Shown here: positions 14,879-21,536 of the stretch, piece by piece
Position numbering within the stretch: position 1 is the stretch's first letter
How the letters are laid out: each line of letters starts with the position of its first letter
Source of the DNA: a virus
Direction: 5' to 3' (one strand)
DNA: 22,546 nucleotides
IMG/VR virus record: IMGVR_UViG_3300022074_000407
Span: 1-22,546 of that record
Translations under genes and position numbers: made by a program
The notes under the pieces: generated by a model
The model's database searches: none
What the model was told of the DNA's origin: nothing
The model's input: the letters and a program-made list of their open reading frames with translations, nothing else

Positions 14879-15271
14879 TTAAGCTAATGTAATGTCTAAG
14901 TCGCCAGCATCAAATCTGAATACATCTCCACTTGATACAACCTTTGAGGCAGTCAAACTTGCATAAGCAAGCAAGTTACCAGAGCTTGAGGCATCCATAA
15001 TGCCTACAGCTACAACTGTTCCATAGTCTGCGGTTGCAGTTGGATATTCTACAGCAGCAGCGTTAGTTGCTGTGGTTGGGGATGTACCTGATACATTGAA
15101 TGTAGCAGTTTGTCTTGCATAAGCTCCACCTGAAACTTCAGTACCGCCACCAGTATCAGTTGGTGCTACAGTAAATAAAGCCACATATAATGTTGTTGGT
15201 GCAGTATAAGCAGTTCCGCCAAATACATGATCTAATACTTTATCTTCTAAATAATCGCTAAATCCAGCCAT
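14879..15271 (-). CDS. Phage tail fibre-type protein (small beta domain)
   Basis: A 130-residue protein: GFSDYLEDKVLDHVFGGTAYTAPTTLYVALFTVAPTDTGGGTEVSGGAYARQT, then beta strands ending VSSGDVFRFDAGDLDITLA. This matches a very common family of small phage proteins annotated as tail fibre proteins, recognisable from 'YLE..(V/I)LDHV.G', 'YVALFT' and 'GTEVSGGxYARQ'. Length is normal for the family. GGAG lies 6 bases before the ATG at 15271. It follows the adaptor gene and precedes the repeat protein. Confidence 0.82.
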   Translation of the reverse strand: MAGFSDYLEDKVLDHVFGGTAYTAPTTLYVALFTVAPTDTGGGTEVSGGAYARQTATFNVSGTSPTTATNAAAVEYPTATADYGTVVAVGIMDASSSGNLLAYASLTASKVVSSGDVFRFDAGDLDITLA

Positions 15272-15280
15272 TTATTTCTC

Positions 15281-15931
15281 CTAGTTATTATTCCAATAGT
15301 GTATGTTCTTACGAACTTTTCCGTAGGTTCTTCTTCTTTGCATCAAAGAACCCTTACCAAACTCAGCTTTCTCTTGCTCTAGTCGCATTTCTTCTAGGGC
15401 TTTTTCAAACTGAGCAGTAAACAATGGTACTCGTTCATCTTCCATTAGAAATATTGATGCGTGTTTTAATGCTCCGTACAAGTAAAGATCTGGGTTTCCC
15501 GTTGATACAAAATTACTTGTATTAGAGTCAGAAAGTGCATCAATCTTTCCGTAGTAGGTTAATTGTAATGTATAACTTGCATCAGGGATAGGTGCAAGTT
15601 CTAAAGTGTTGTCAACGATTGCATAGTAAATAGGTTGACCGTTTTTGTTATTAATTGATTTTCTATACACATCAAGCGATTCAATAGACATTTGCATAAG
15701 CGGTCTAAAATCATTGGATGTAATTTCAATGTTGATAGCCTCTAACCAATCGGTAGGTAAAGATAGATATTGATTTTCAGCAGTAGCAGTTGCACGCTTA
15801 ATCATGTCTGCAACTCTTAATCTACGATTAAGTTCAGCCTCAGTATTATCAATAAATATATCTATTTCAGATGTTAAATCTGATCTGTTTAGATAATTAG
15901 CTATGTTAGTTTTAAGCTCTGCGTATGTCAT
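15281..15931 (-). CDS. Head-tail adaptor protein (SU10/P22 gp4-like)
   Basis: A 216-residue helical protein that probably connects the portal ring to the tail. The start MTYAELKTNIANYLNRSDLTSEIDIFIDNTEAELNRRLRV, followed by LSLPTDWLEAINIEI and a beta-hairpin with 'LELAPIPDASYTLQLTYYGKI', is the usual layout of SU10-type adaptors; the C-terminal helix is charged (FEKALEEMRLEQEKAEFGKG). The ATG overlaps the upstream stop as ATGA. Position after the capsid genes and before the fibres agrees with the role. Confidence 0.8.
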   Translation of the reverse strand: MTYAELKTNIANYLNRSDLTSEIDIFIDNTEAELNRRLRVADMIKRATATAENQYLSLPTDWLEAINIEITSNDFRPLMQMSIESLDVYRKSINNKNGQPIYYAIVDNTLELAPIPDASYTLQLTYYGKIDALSDSNTSNFVSTGNPDLYLYGALKHASIFLMEDERVPLFTAQFEKALEEMRLEQEKAEFGKGSLMQRRRTYGKVRKNIHYWNNN

Positions 15932-16218
15932 AGTTTACCTTGCCATGTTCTAAAGACTTTATTATCAGAATGATTTAACCACTTTCTCCATTGTTTCATG
16001 TCATTCGCCCAGCCTTCTCTACAGGCTCTTTGATACACCACTAAGGGTACTTCTGCGACATGGCGTAAATCTTTGCCTGGCTTGTTCTCTGATAATGCTT
16101 TGCAATGCTCTATAACGGGAGCAATATCTTGGGTGGTGTGATAAACAACCTTATTATCTTCCGTAGCAAATTCATTGGTAAAACCAGTCTTGTGATCAAT
16201 AATTGTTCGTCTTGCCAT
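15928..16218 (-). CDS. Small conserved phage structural-region protein
   Basis: A 96-residue basic protein (ARRTIIDHKTGFTNEFATEDNKVVYHTTQDIAPVIEHCKALSENK ... HVAEVPLVVYQRACREGWANDMKQWRKWLNHSDNKVFRTWQGKL). The ending 'HVAxVPxxVYxxxxREG ... KWLNxxDNxxFRTWxGxL' recurs next to capsid or adaptor genes in many podoviruses, but its function is unknown to me. It is the first gene after the capsid terminator, and no Shine-Dalgarno sequence is visible before the ATG at 16218. Confidence 0.7.
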   Translation of the reverse strand: MARRTIIDHKTGFTNEFATEDNKVVYHTTQDIAPVIEHCKALSENKPGKDLRHVAEVPLVVYQRACREGWANDMKQWRKWLNHSDNKVFRTWQGKL

Positions 16219-16277
16219 ATTGTTAATAATTTTATCATTGACTAAGGCTTTTAGGGAAATAACTTTATAGATAAATA

Positions 16278-16296
16278 AAATGACATCGTGTCATTT
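16278..16296. promoter_or_regulatory. Palindromic operator-like site upstream of the tail operon
   Basis: AAATGACA (16278-16285) and TGTCATTT (16289-16296) are a perfect 8-bp inverted repeat around TCG. The site lies between the capsid terminator and the first tail-module gene, about 60 bp ahead of its ATG. A TATAAA (16269-16264, minus strand) nearby could be a -10 box. It could be a repressor or activator site, or a small hairpin in the leader. Confidence 0.45.
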
Positions 16297-16309
16297 ATAT
16301 TAGTTAGAT

Positions 16310-16347
16310 AAAAAAATGGGAGCTAATGCAAATGCACTAACTCCCAT
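16310..16347 (-). terminator. Intrinsic terminator after the major capsid gene
   Basis: Read on the minus strand, ATGGGAG pairs with CTCCCAT, and the stem continues through TTAGTGC/GCATTAG (two G-T pairs) to an ATTT loop, about 14 bp in all; seven Ts follow at once. It starts 14 nt after the capsid stop codon. It should limit transcription into the tail genes, keeping capsid transcript levels separate. Confidence 0.9.
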
Positions 16348-16360
16348 CCGTCCCAGATAA

Positions 16361-17296
16361 TTAGGATGTGCTTAAATCTGCAACAACACCATGAGCAGCT
16401 TCGTTGGACACTTCTAGTCCATACTCAACTACGATCATTTTTGTTTCTGCATCACCAATAGTAGCTATATCTACTGTTTGGAAATTTCTTAAATAAGCAA
16501 CTTTAGCAAATTCTGGATCTACTAAAAGAAGCGATCTTTCTCTTGATCTGTTTGATGGAACGATTTTGAGTTCACCAAAGTCAGATGAATAGATAGATAC
16601 TGAAGCCTCTACAGTATTTTGATCCACAAATTGTCTAGCTTGTGATCTGCCTGTGAAACCACTAATAACTTGTTTGTTATGTGGGCCACAAATAGCCAAT
16701 GATGGTTCACCACCATTTGAGAAAGCTAACTCAAGTGTATCTTTGAGTAGAGTTTCAGTTAAAGCTCTTTGAGTTCCGTCAGTTGGAGCAGCACCACCGC
16801 CTGTAGAAGCACCTGAAGTACCTCTTGAGTCGTTTGATGTGATCCAAGATTCAAAACCACCAGTTACACGAGCAGTTGTCGCATTACCAGTTGTTTTAGC
16901 TCCTTTTTGACAGAGAGCCTCTTCCATATCTCTTTTAAGGGCTTTAGACATAATAGCAAGTTGATGTGCCATTTCTGACCTTTTACCTGCTGGATCTGAA
17001 CCCTCTTGAGATCCTGTTACAGTTGCATCTCTTTTTGAGATCATACATACGTTGCTTGCTCTTACAGTAGCAGTTGAAGCTGCTCTTGAAAGTTCGAAGC
17101 CTTCTAATTCTCCACTTGCACTTGGTGTAGGTAGAGATTCTGTTTGCCAATCAAACACCACATTGCTCACATTTCGTGTACCGATTGAGGACATGAACGG
17201 AGTTTGCATAGGAGAGATGTTGTAAATGATATTACTTAAATCTTCTCTATCAGCAGTTGCGGTGTAAGTATCAAAAGCGTTAGTTACTTTTGCCAT
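16361..17296 (-). CDS. Major capsid protein (SU10/DUF5309-like)
   Basis: A 311-residue HK97-fold capsid protein. The N-terminus MAKVTNAFDTYTATADREDLSNIIYNISPMQTPFMSSIG is the hallmark of SU10-like/DUF5309 capsid proteins, followed by VFDWQTESLPTPSASGELEGFE and the C-terminal LLLVDPEFAKVAYLRNFQTVDIATIGDAETKMIVVEYGLEVSNEAAHGVVADL. Length is typical. AGGAG is 7 bases upstream of the ATG. It follows the scaffold gene and ends at a strong intrinsic terminator, the usual plan for a highly expressed capsid unit. Confidence 0.93.
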   Translation of the reverse strand: MAKVTNAFDTYTATADREDLSNIIYNISPMQTPFMSSIGTRNVSNVVFDWQTESLPTPSASGELEGFELSRAASTATVRASNVCMISKRDATVTGSQEGSDPAGKRSEMAHQLAIMSKALKRDMEEALCQKGAKTTGNATTARVTGGFESWITSNDSRGTSGASTGGGAAPTDGTQRALTETLLKDTLELAFSNGGEPSLAICGPHNKQVISGFTGRSQARQFVDQNTVEASVSIYSSDFGELKIVPSNRSRERSLLLVDPEFAKVAYLRNFQTVDIATIGDAETKMIVVEYGLEVSNEAAHGVVADLSTS

Positions 17297-17314
17297 AATA
17301 TTACTCCTTGTAAA

Positions 17315-18322
17315 TTACTTTAATAATTGTTCAAAAACTTTAGCTGCATCTGAGGGTTTCCCAGTTTTAGCTAACCTTTGTTTTGCTTTCTTCACAGGAG
17401 TTACTGATCTTGGTCGGTTCGTAGTACCAGGTCTTGCAACCCTAGCCTTTGCTTTTTCCGTTGGTTTTTTCTTAGTTGCTTTAACAGTTTTGTTTTGCAA
17501 CCAAGCATTTCTTAAACCAAGTAAGGCTCGGTAGTCATATATTTGATTAATTTCATCTTGGGTATAACCAAGATCATTAATCGCATAGTCACGAATAGCA
17601 TTTTTTTCTTTTTGGGCTAATTCTGCATCTTGCCATTCTGGCAAAACTTCAAGCAATTTATTTTGACTATACTCAACATATTGTTGAAGTTCTTGTTGTT
17701 GCTTTACATAAGACTCCTCTTGAAGTCTTTTTTGTTCAGCATTAACAGCACTTAGTCTTGCTCTTTTATCATCCCAAACCTGCTTTTCTCTGACATAAGC
17801 GATTGGATCATCTTCATATAACTTGTTCCAATCTGGCTCGTTTGCCAATTCACCCTTTAATTGGGTTTCCATCTCAGGTAACAACTGTGCGTAAATAGCA
17901 TCCTTTTGCGCTAATTCTTGTTGCTGTTGCTCAATGGTTTTCCGTTGTTGCGACAGCTCTTGAGTTTTGCGCGTGTAATCTTGCTGACGTGAATATCCGC
18001 TTTGGAGTTCCTCAAGCGTGACCTCTACCTCTTCTCCGTCAACTCTGACTTTGTAGTGGGTGGGTTGCTCTTGTTCGTCCTCAACCTCAGTTTGTTCTTC
18101 GTCATCAATTTGATCATCAAAATCGGATTCTTCATCTTCAACCATCTCTTCTTCAAGTTCGGCTGCTTCTGGTAATTCATCCTCTTCAATGACTTCCTCT
18201 TCTACTTCATTTGTGACTGCTTCTTTAACTGTTTCCTCTTGAGGAGTTAAGAAACTTTCAAACGCAGAAGTAGCTAGTTCTCCTTCAGTTTGTAAAGCAG
18301 TCGGTTTTCCGTTATTGCTCAT
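17315..18322 (-). CDS. Capsid scaffolding protein
   Basis: A 335-residue protein with a very acidic N-terminal third (residues ~28-85, nearly all E/D), then the motif YKVRVDGEEVEVTLEELQSGYSRQQDYTRKTQELSQQRK, a long Gln-rich coiled coil (~125-215) and a basic C-terminus (KATKKKPTEKAKARVARPG). The 'VDGEEVEVTLEEL..GY.R..DYT+KTQ' motif is diagnostic for scaffold proteins of this phage type, and the basic tail would contact the capsid shell. AAGGAG lies 5 bases before the ATG. It is directly upstream of the capsid gene with an 18-nt gap. Confidence 0.9.
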   Translation of the reverse strand: MSNNGKPTALQTEGELATSAFESFLTPQEETVKEAVTNEVEEEVIEEDELPEAAELEEEMVEDEESDFDDQIDDEEQTEVEDEQEQPTHYKVRVDGEEVEVTLEELQSGYSRQQDYTRKTQELSQQRKTIEQQQQELAQKDAIYAQLLPEMETQLKGELANEPDWNKLYEDDPIAYVREKQVWDDKRARLSAVNAEQKRLQEESYVKQQQELQQYVEYSQNKLLEVLPEWQDAELAQKEKNAIRDYAINDLGYTQDEINQIYDYRALLGLRNAWLQNKTVKATKKKPTEKAKARVARPGTTNRPRSVTPVKKAKQRLAKTGKPSDAAKVFEQLLK

Positions 18323-18384
18323 AAATACTCCTTATGTGTATTTATAAGTATTTTATATGAATTTATTTAAAAAAGAAAAGATTT

Positions 18385-18648
18385 TTAGCCTACGCTACGA
18401 ATCTTATTGATATGTGCTTTAGTGAGTTTGCCTTTCTCTGCAATGATTCTAAGATGTTTTTCTATCTCAGGTATTAATAAAATTGATCTATGTAAGTCCT
18501 CTCTGATATTCACATCTTTTATATCACGAGAGTTTAACCAAAAGTTGATGTATTCGTTTTTAAGGTTTTCTACAACTTCCTTAAATACATCTGAGTTTAA
18601 TATTTGTTCGGCTTGTTCAGCCTTGACAGCTTCTTCGTGTGTTGGCAT
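18385..18648 (-). CDS. Small helical phage protein of unknown function
   Basis: An 87-residue helical protein (EEAVKAEQAEQILNSDVFKEVVENLKNEYINFWLNSRDIKDVNIREDLHRSILLIPEIEKHLRIIAEKGKLT). Its pattern 'RA..IL.(D/S)..F.E.....+.Y...W..(S)..RD...RE.L......L...E.HL+.....GKL' is common among phage proteins encoded close to portal and scaffold genes; its role is not known to me. The start codon directly follows the TAA of the preceding gene (TAAATG), so translation is coupled. A 62-bp AT-rich gap separates it from the scaffold gene. Confidence 0.75.
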   Translation of the reverse strand: MPTHEEAVKAEQAEQILNSDVFKEVVENLKNEYINFWLNSRDIKDVNIREDLHRSILLIPEIEKHLRIIAEKGKLTKAHINKIRSVG

Positions 18649-19254
18649 TTATTTAACTAGTGGTGTTTTCCCAATTCCAAATAAACCTTGTATTGCTTGT
18701 TGTTTTAAATCATCTTTAAATTTATCAAAGGTGTTTTGCGCACCTGTGATACCTGATCCAATTCTACCAAGGCCACCAAACAATCCACCGACTTGTGGTT
18801 GTGGCATTTGTGGAATGTTTAACTGAGGCATCCTAAAATCAATGTTTGGTCTAATGTTTGAAAAATCAAAATCCCTTATATCAAAATCACCAGGCATAAA
18901 GTCACCAGGCATAAAATCTCTTGGTGGTGGCATCCTTACATCTTCAACATTTGGTCTAGGCATTGGCAAAGGTACAACCCCAAGATCAGGTAGGGGTGGT
19001 CTGTTAATATCTTCTTGTGTATAACCGCCCGGTTGGTCAGGTGAATATGAAACCCCACTTGAAATCATTTGTGATGCAGGTATTCCGCCTGCTATTGATC
19101 TTGCATAATCAAAACCACTTGAATAAGACGTGTCAGGTGCAACGTAACTTGTATTACCCATTCCACCCATTCTACCAAATCCCCTATTTGGATCATATGG
19201 GTTTTTTATTGGTAGTCCTGTTGGTAAGCCTGTAAAAAAATTAAATCCGTTCAT
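18649..19254 (-). CDS. Disordered Pro/Gly-rich protein
   Basis: A 201-residue protein rich in Pro, Gly, Met, Phe and Asp, with little predicted fold. It contains a direct repeat DFMPGDFMPGDF at about 113-124 and a row of P-M/P-Q turns (RMPQLNIPQMPQPQ). The C-terminal 45 residues (GGLFGGLGRIGSGITGAQNTFDKFKDDLKQQAIQGLFGIG) are amphipathic and may bind membrane or another protein. It sits between the lysis cassette and the scaffold. It could be a minor head protein; I do not recognise a family. Confidence 0.65.
   Translation of the reverse strand: MNGFNFFTGLPTGLPIKNPYDPNRGFGRMGGMGNTSYVAPDTSYSSGFDYARSIAGGIPASQMISSGVSYSPDQPGGYTQEDINRPPLPDLGVVPLPMPRPNVEDVRMPPPRDFMPGDFMPGDFDIRDFDFSNIRPNIDFRMPQLNIPQMPQPQVGGLFGGLGRIGSGITGAQNTFDKFKDDLKQQAIQGLFGIGKTPLVK
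18887..18916. repeat. 15-bp tandem duplication
   Basis: TCACCAGGCATAAAG at 18887-18901 is followed at once by TCACCAGGCATAAAA (18902-18916), one base different. It encodes the doubled FMPGD unit in the disordered protein, and looks like a recent slippage duplication. Confidence 0.8.
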
Positions 19255-19255
19255 A

Positions 19256-19495
19256 TTAAGTTGTAATTAGTTTATCTATTTTAGCATCAAGTTTATCTAT
19301 TTTGTCTATTAATCTTTGAAATTCTATTGTGTGTTCATTTCTTGTTAGATAATCTCTTGCTACTTCTTCTCTAGTTTTATTGAGCAAAATATCAACCCGC
19401 TTAACTTCAGCTTCATTTTTTCTTATGCCATAGACTAAAGGTGCTAAGACCAAAGTAACTATGATATTCCAAACGATGTAGCCTGAGATCTCCAT
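19256..19495 (-). CDS. Membrane protein of the lysis cassette (holin- or spanin-like)
   Basis: A 79-residue protein with one N-terminal membrane segment (YIVWNIIVTLVLAPLVYGI, residues 6-24) and a charged coiled-coil C-terminus ending FQRLIDKIDKLDAKIDKLITT. One transmembrane helix plus a long coiled coil next to an endolysin fits an accessory holin, an antiholin or an inner-membrane spanin subunit; the sequence cannot separate these. It starts 11 nt after the endolysin stop codon and is followed by the disordered protein gene after one base. Confidence 0.7.
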   Translation of the reverse strand: MEISGYIVWNIIVTLVLAPLVYGIRKNEAEVKRVDILLNKTREEVARDYLTRNEHTIEFQRLIDKIDKLDAKIDKLITT

Positions 19496-19506
19496 ATCAA
19501 TAAAAG

Positions 19507-19878
19507 TCAGTAGCTCCAGATGTGAGGGCGTGGGCTATAATTTTCCACTTCTGCGATATCCAAATGTATAAATCGTCCATTGCCTTTTTGATTAACTCCT
19601 ATGCCTGTAAAACCATGTGCTATACCTTTGTATAACACCTCTAATGCTTTTTGGTGACTAACAGCTATATCAACTGCTAGACCTAGTGCGTGTGTGCCTG
19701 GCTTGCTTTTCTTAGCTTCTATAGGATGTTCGGGACATCTATAGCCAGATGATATAACTAGGGGGAATCCTAGGTCATCACGCAATGTTTGTAGTTTATC
19801 AACTAATTTATGATTTATCTCGTTTTTACCACAATGTTTGCACTTGAATTCATCAAGTTTAAAGTTTTTCCAAGTCAT
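19507..19878 (-). CDS. Endolysin, M15-family peptidase
   Basis: A 123-residue zinc peptidase that would cut peptide cross-links of the cell wall at lysis. The core SSGYRCPEHP (43-52), GTHALGLAVDI with H63 and D70, and FIHLDI with H105 are the substrate loop and the three zinc ligands of the Peptidase_M15A/D-Ala-D-Ala carboxypeptidase group; it ends in PHIWSY as many do. An N-terminal CKHCG pair may add a small zinc site. There is no signal peptide, so export needs the holin encoded just upstream, whose stop overlaps its ATG (ATGA). Confidence 0.92.
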   Translation of the reverse strand: MTWKNFKLDEFKCKHCGKNEINHKLVDKLQTLRDDLGFPLVISSGYRCPEHPIEAKKSKPGTHALGLAVDIAVSHQKALEVLYKGIAHGFTGIGVNQKGNGRFIHLDIAEVENYSPRPHIWSY

Positions 19879-20342
19879 CTTTTGTTTGAGCTTCCGAAAT
19901 AGAATGAAATCACGCTTGTAAATATGCCCGTAATCGCGCCGATAACTATCATCGTCACGTCATCGTTTGCCTCTGGCTGCGGGTAGAGAGTTATGATTGC
20001 AATATAGCTAAAGAAACCAACAGCACATGAAATACCTAAAATTTTAGGTGTCCAATCATTGCTGAATTTATCTCTAGCATCTTGCACATCTTCGGTTTCT
20101 AGTGCAAAAACATCAACCTCAAGCTCTTTCATTTGCACTTCAAAATCTTTCTCTGCTTTTTTGAGAGCAACCATTTGATCGGCTGTAAGATTTTGCATTG
20201 CATTTTCTATAGACTTTGGACTGTTAGGTACGCCCAATACACTACTTAATATTTGACCAGCTTGGCCACCTAAAGGGCCACCTAAAGCTGCTCCAAGTGT
20301 GGGTGCTAAACTACCTACTATGCTTTTTATTTTGTTTTTCAT
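19875..20342 (-). CDS. Holin (GTA_holin_3TM-like)
   Basis: A 155-residue membrane protein. The N-terminus is Gly/Ala-rich and amphipathic (SIVGSLAPTLGAALGGPLGGQAG), a charged helix follows, then EDVQDARDKFSNDWTPKILGISCAVGFFSYIAII and a last membrane segment MIVIGAITGIFTSVISFYFGSSNKR. The '(V)xDAR...DWTPKIL' motif before the first strong transmembrane helix is typical of 3-TM holins shared by phages and gene transfer agents. It would form the membrane lesion that releases the endolysin, with which it overlaps by 4 nt. No strong ribosome-binding site is visible. Confidence 0.85.
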   Translation of the reverse strand: MKNKIKSIVGSLAPTLGAALGGPLGGQAGQILSSVLGVPNSPKSIENAMQNLTADQMVALKKAEKDFEVQMKELEVDVFALETEDVQDARDKFSNDWTPKILGISCAVGFFSYIAIITLYPQPEANDDVTMIVIGAITGIFTSVISFYFGSSNKR

Positions 20343-20433
20343 TTTTTTTCTTTTGTCGCTTGGTATTGTTTTCCATGTACTTGCTTAATTCAGCAAAGGT
20401 TTCAAATCTAATTTTTTTCTCAGGCTTACTCAC
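20311..20433 (-). CDS. 40-residue basic peptide, GTG start
   Basis: This short frame begins with GTG at 20433 and reads (M)SKPEKKIRFETFAELSKYM, then an Asn/Lys/Gln-rich basic tail ending in KHSR. Its GTG overlaps the TGA of the upstream micro-gene as GTGA, the same coupling used elsewhere in this genome, and this is my main reason to call it. It runs 32 nt into the holin gene in another frame. Function is unknown. Confidence 0.5.
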   Translation of the reverse strand: MSKPEKKIRFETFAELSKYMENNTKRQKKKNEKQNKKHSR

Positions 20434-20576
20434 TTGTGCTTGGTAATAACTTCAAACTCAGCAGAAGTAGATGCTCCTTTATGCGGTACAAACTTACCTT
20501 TATTTTTCATCAAACGATAACCTTTACCAACTTTCATAAAATGATAGCCTTTTGGAGCTTTAACTTTCTTTTTCAT
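20430..20576 (-). CDS. 48-residue basic peptide
   Basis: It starts MKKKVKAPKGYHFMKVGKGYRLMKNKGKFVPHKG and ends in FEVITKHK. The first half has two 'GYHFM.VG/GYRLM.NKG' beta-like units, a pattern seen in tiny marine phage proteins. Its ATG at 20576 overlaps the previous stop as ATGA and its stop overlaps the next start as GTGA. High net positive charge suggests nucleic acid binding; this is inference. Confidence 0.7.
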   Translation of the reverse strand: MKKKVKAPKGYHFMKVGKGYRLMKNKGKFVPHKGASTSAEFEVITKHK

Positions 20577-20692
20577 TTTCTTTTTTTCTTAGCTTTTTTA
20601 AGTTTTTTAAAGTCTGCGCTAGTAATTTTAGTTCTAGGCTTTGCAACTCTAGCAAGTTTCTTTTGTTTTGGTGAATATTTGCTAAATGGCAT
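20573..20692 (-). CDS. 39-residue Lys/Arg-rich peptide
   Basis: It reads MPFSKYSPKQKKLARVAKPR followed by a helix TSADFKKLKKAKKKRK. 'MPF(S)K.SPKQKKLARVA.P+..IT.ADF..L' is a pattern I have seen in small marine phage genes near structural modules. The start shares one base with the upstream stop (TAATG) and the stop overlaps the next start (ATGA). It is strongly basic; DNA or RNA contact is likely but unproven. Confidence 0.72.
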   Translation of the reverse strand: MPFSKYSPKQKKLARVAKPRTKITSADFKKLKKAKKKRK

Positions 20693-20754
20693 TATTTTTT
20701 AACCTTTTTCTTTTTGCCTTTCTTTTTTTTAGGCTTTCCATATCCGTAACCCAT
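20692..20754 (-). CDS. 20-residue Gly-Tyr/poly-Lys peptide
   Basis: A tiny gene: MGYGYGKPK and then an almost pure Lys run with single Gly and Val, 20 residues in all. A good ribosome-binding site (GGAG, 5 bases upstream) sits at the end of the preceding gene, and the stop shares a base with the next ATG. Very short Gly-Tyr plus poly-Lys peptides recur in marine phages. The strong RBS makes real translation likely. Confidence 0.6.
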   Translation of the reverse strand: MGYGYGKPKKKKGKKKKVKK

Positions 20755-20755
20755 A

Positions 20756-20995
20756 TTAACTCCTTTTCTTTGACTTTTTAGGCCTTAATAAATCTGCATC
20801 CGCCTTTCTTGCACCGCCTTTGCCTGTCGCAAAACTGCGAACACGCCCGGAAGCCCAACCATGAGCAGATACACCTGGACGAGAACCAGAGCTGTAGTAA
20901 GCACCAAGCCCACGTTTGTAGACTTTTCTGAGTGTAGACTTAGATATTCCGCTTGATTTGGAATACTTATCTATGACTTCTTCTTTACTTGCCAC
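20756..20995 (-). CDS. DUF5824-like small basic protein, GTG start
   Basis: A 79-residue protein: (M)ASKEEVIDKYSKSSGISKSTLRKVYKRGLGAYYSSGSRPGVSAHGWASGRVRSFATGKGGARKADADLLRP. The 'L+KVY+RG..A+..G.RPG......W...RV.SF..G.......D.DL' motif is that of DUF5824, found in many marine phages, with unknown function. It starts with GTG at 20995, supported by GAGGG 6-7 bases upstream, and overlaps the previous gene by 11 nt. A small helix-rich DNA-binding or structural role is a guess. Confidence 0.8.
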   Translation of the reverse strand: MASKEEVIDKYSKSSGISKSTLRKVYKRGLGAYYSSGSRPGVSAHGWASGRVRSFATGKGGARKADADLLRPKKSKKRS

Positions 20996-21173
20996 TTTTA
21001 GCCCTCATTTTTGAGATTCGATTCATCATTGCAGGTGTTAATTTACCTGCTCTGTAAAGTTTAGCTGTTCGTTTGATTTCTGCTTCGCGCTTTTTCTTAT
21101 TCTTAGCGCCTGAAACATATTTTTTTGGAACACCCCCTTTGGTTTTTGGAACTTTCCTAAACTTACGTTTCAT
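20985..21173 (-). CDS. 62-residue basic protein
   Basis: It starts MKRKFRKVPKTKGGVPKKYVSGAKNKKKREAEIKRTAKLYRAGKLTPAMMNRISKMRAKSGK. The part 'GVPKKYVSG.KN+KKREAEIKRTAKLY+.GKLT...M.RI.+.R' is a recurring motif in marine phage micro-genes and often lies beside DUF5824 genes. I use the ATG at 21173, which overlaps the stop of the preceding peptide as ATGA, rather than a TTG two codons earlier. It is highly basic and helical; function is unknown. Confidence 0.78.
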   Translation of the reverse strand: MKRKFRKVPKTKGGVPKKYVSGAKNKKKREAEIKRTAKLYRAGKLTPAMMNRISKMRAKSGK

Positions 21174-21271
21174 AGCCAATGATTAATCTTATCTTTAATG
21201 AATTCTTTGTGTTTATCATAGACTAAATAACCTACGACACCTACGAGTATAATTATTATTAATATTTCCAT
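21170..21271 (-). CDS. 33-residue single-pass membrane peptide
   Basis: It starts MEILIIIILVGVVGYLVYDK and ends in a charged tail with KEFIKDKINHWL. Residues 2-18 form one hydrophobic helix, so the peptide should sit in the inner membrane with a basic cytoplasmic tail. Its TGA overlaps the next ATG (ATGA), which supports it as a gene. No Shine-Dalgarno is visible; a TATAAT lies 6 bases before the ATG, so it may be made from a leaderless message. It could modify holin action, by position only. Confidence 0.6.
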   Translation of the reverse strand: MEILIIIILVGVVGYLVYDKHKEFIKDKINHWL

Positions 21272-21277
21272 AGTAGG

Positions 21278-21306
21278 ATTATACCTACCATTTCTTACAA
21301 GACCAA
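21278..21306 (-). promoter_or_regulatory. Candidate promoter with perfect -10 box
   Basis: On the minus strand TTGGTC (21306-21301) and TATAAT (21283-21278) are 17 bases apart. The -10 box is perfect, the -35 box matches three of six. It is flanked by GTAGG and CCTAC arms, so it also lies within a 16-bp inverted repeat. The predicted start of transcription is at or next to the ATG of the membrane peptide (21271). It could add transcription for the micro-gene and lysis cluster. Confidence 0.45.
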
Positions 21307-21536
21307 TATCTAGGGGTTAGCTTATCTGGTGGGTTGGTATCGCACTTATGTCTAGCACGAAAGGATTTTCTTCTTTTGGGTTGGTCTTTTTTGATTGTCA
21401 TTTTGGGATCACCAAAGCGAACAAGTTTTACTTTGTCACCTTTCTTTGCAAGTACAGCAAACTTTTTAGATTTGCCTGGTGTTCTTTTGGGTTTGTTATA
21501 ACCGCTAAATCTTTCACCTCTGTATGTAATCGCCAT
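21285..21536 (-). CDS. DUF6321-like small basic protein
   Basis: An 83-residue protein: MAITYRGERFSGYNKPKRTPGKSKKFAVLAKKGDKVKLVRFGDPKM, then RRKSFRARHKCDTNPPDKLTPRYWSCKKW. The 'GYNKPKRTP...K+AVLAK.GDKVKL(V/I)RFG' and 'RRKSF+ARH......DK.+.+YW' blocks are those of DUF6321, a family of unknown function frequent in marine phages. Two cysteines in the C-terminal block might bind a metal with the nearby His. Its ATG shares a base with the upstream stop (TAATG). Confidence 0.82.
   Translation of the reverse strand: MAITYRGERFSGYNKPKRTPGKSKKFAVLAKKGDKVKLVRFGDPKMTIKKDQPKRRKSFRARHKCDTNPPDKLTPRYWSCKKW

Noticed and set aside
18323-18384. Promoter in the AT-rich gap before the scaffold gene
   Set aside because: TATAAA-like words are present, but no -35 element at proper spacing could be seen, and AT-rich DNA gives such words by chance.
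18407-18826. 139-residue plus-strand open frame
   Set aside because: It lies opposite two well-supported minus-strand genes and has the Cys/Ser/Phe-rich composition of an antisense shadow.
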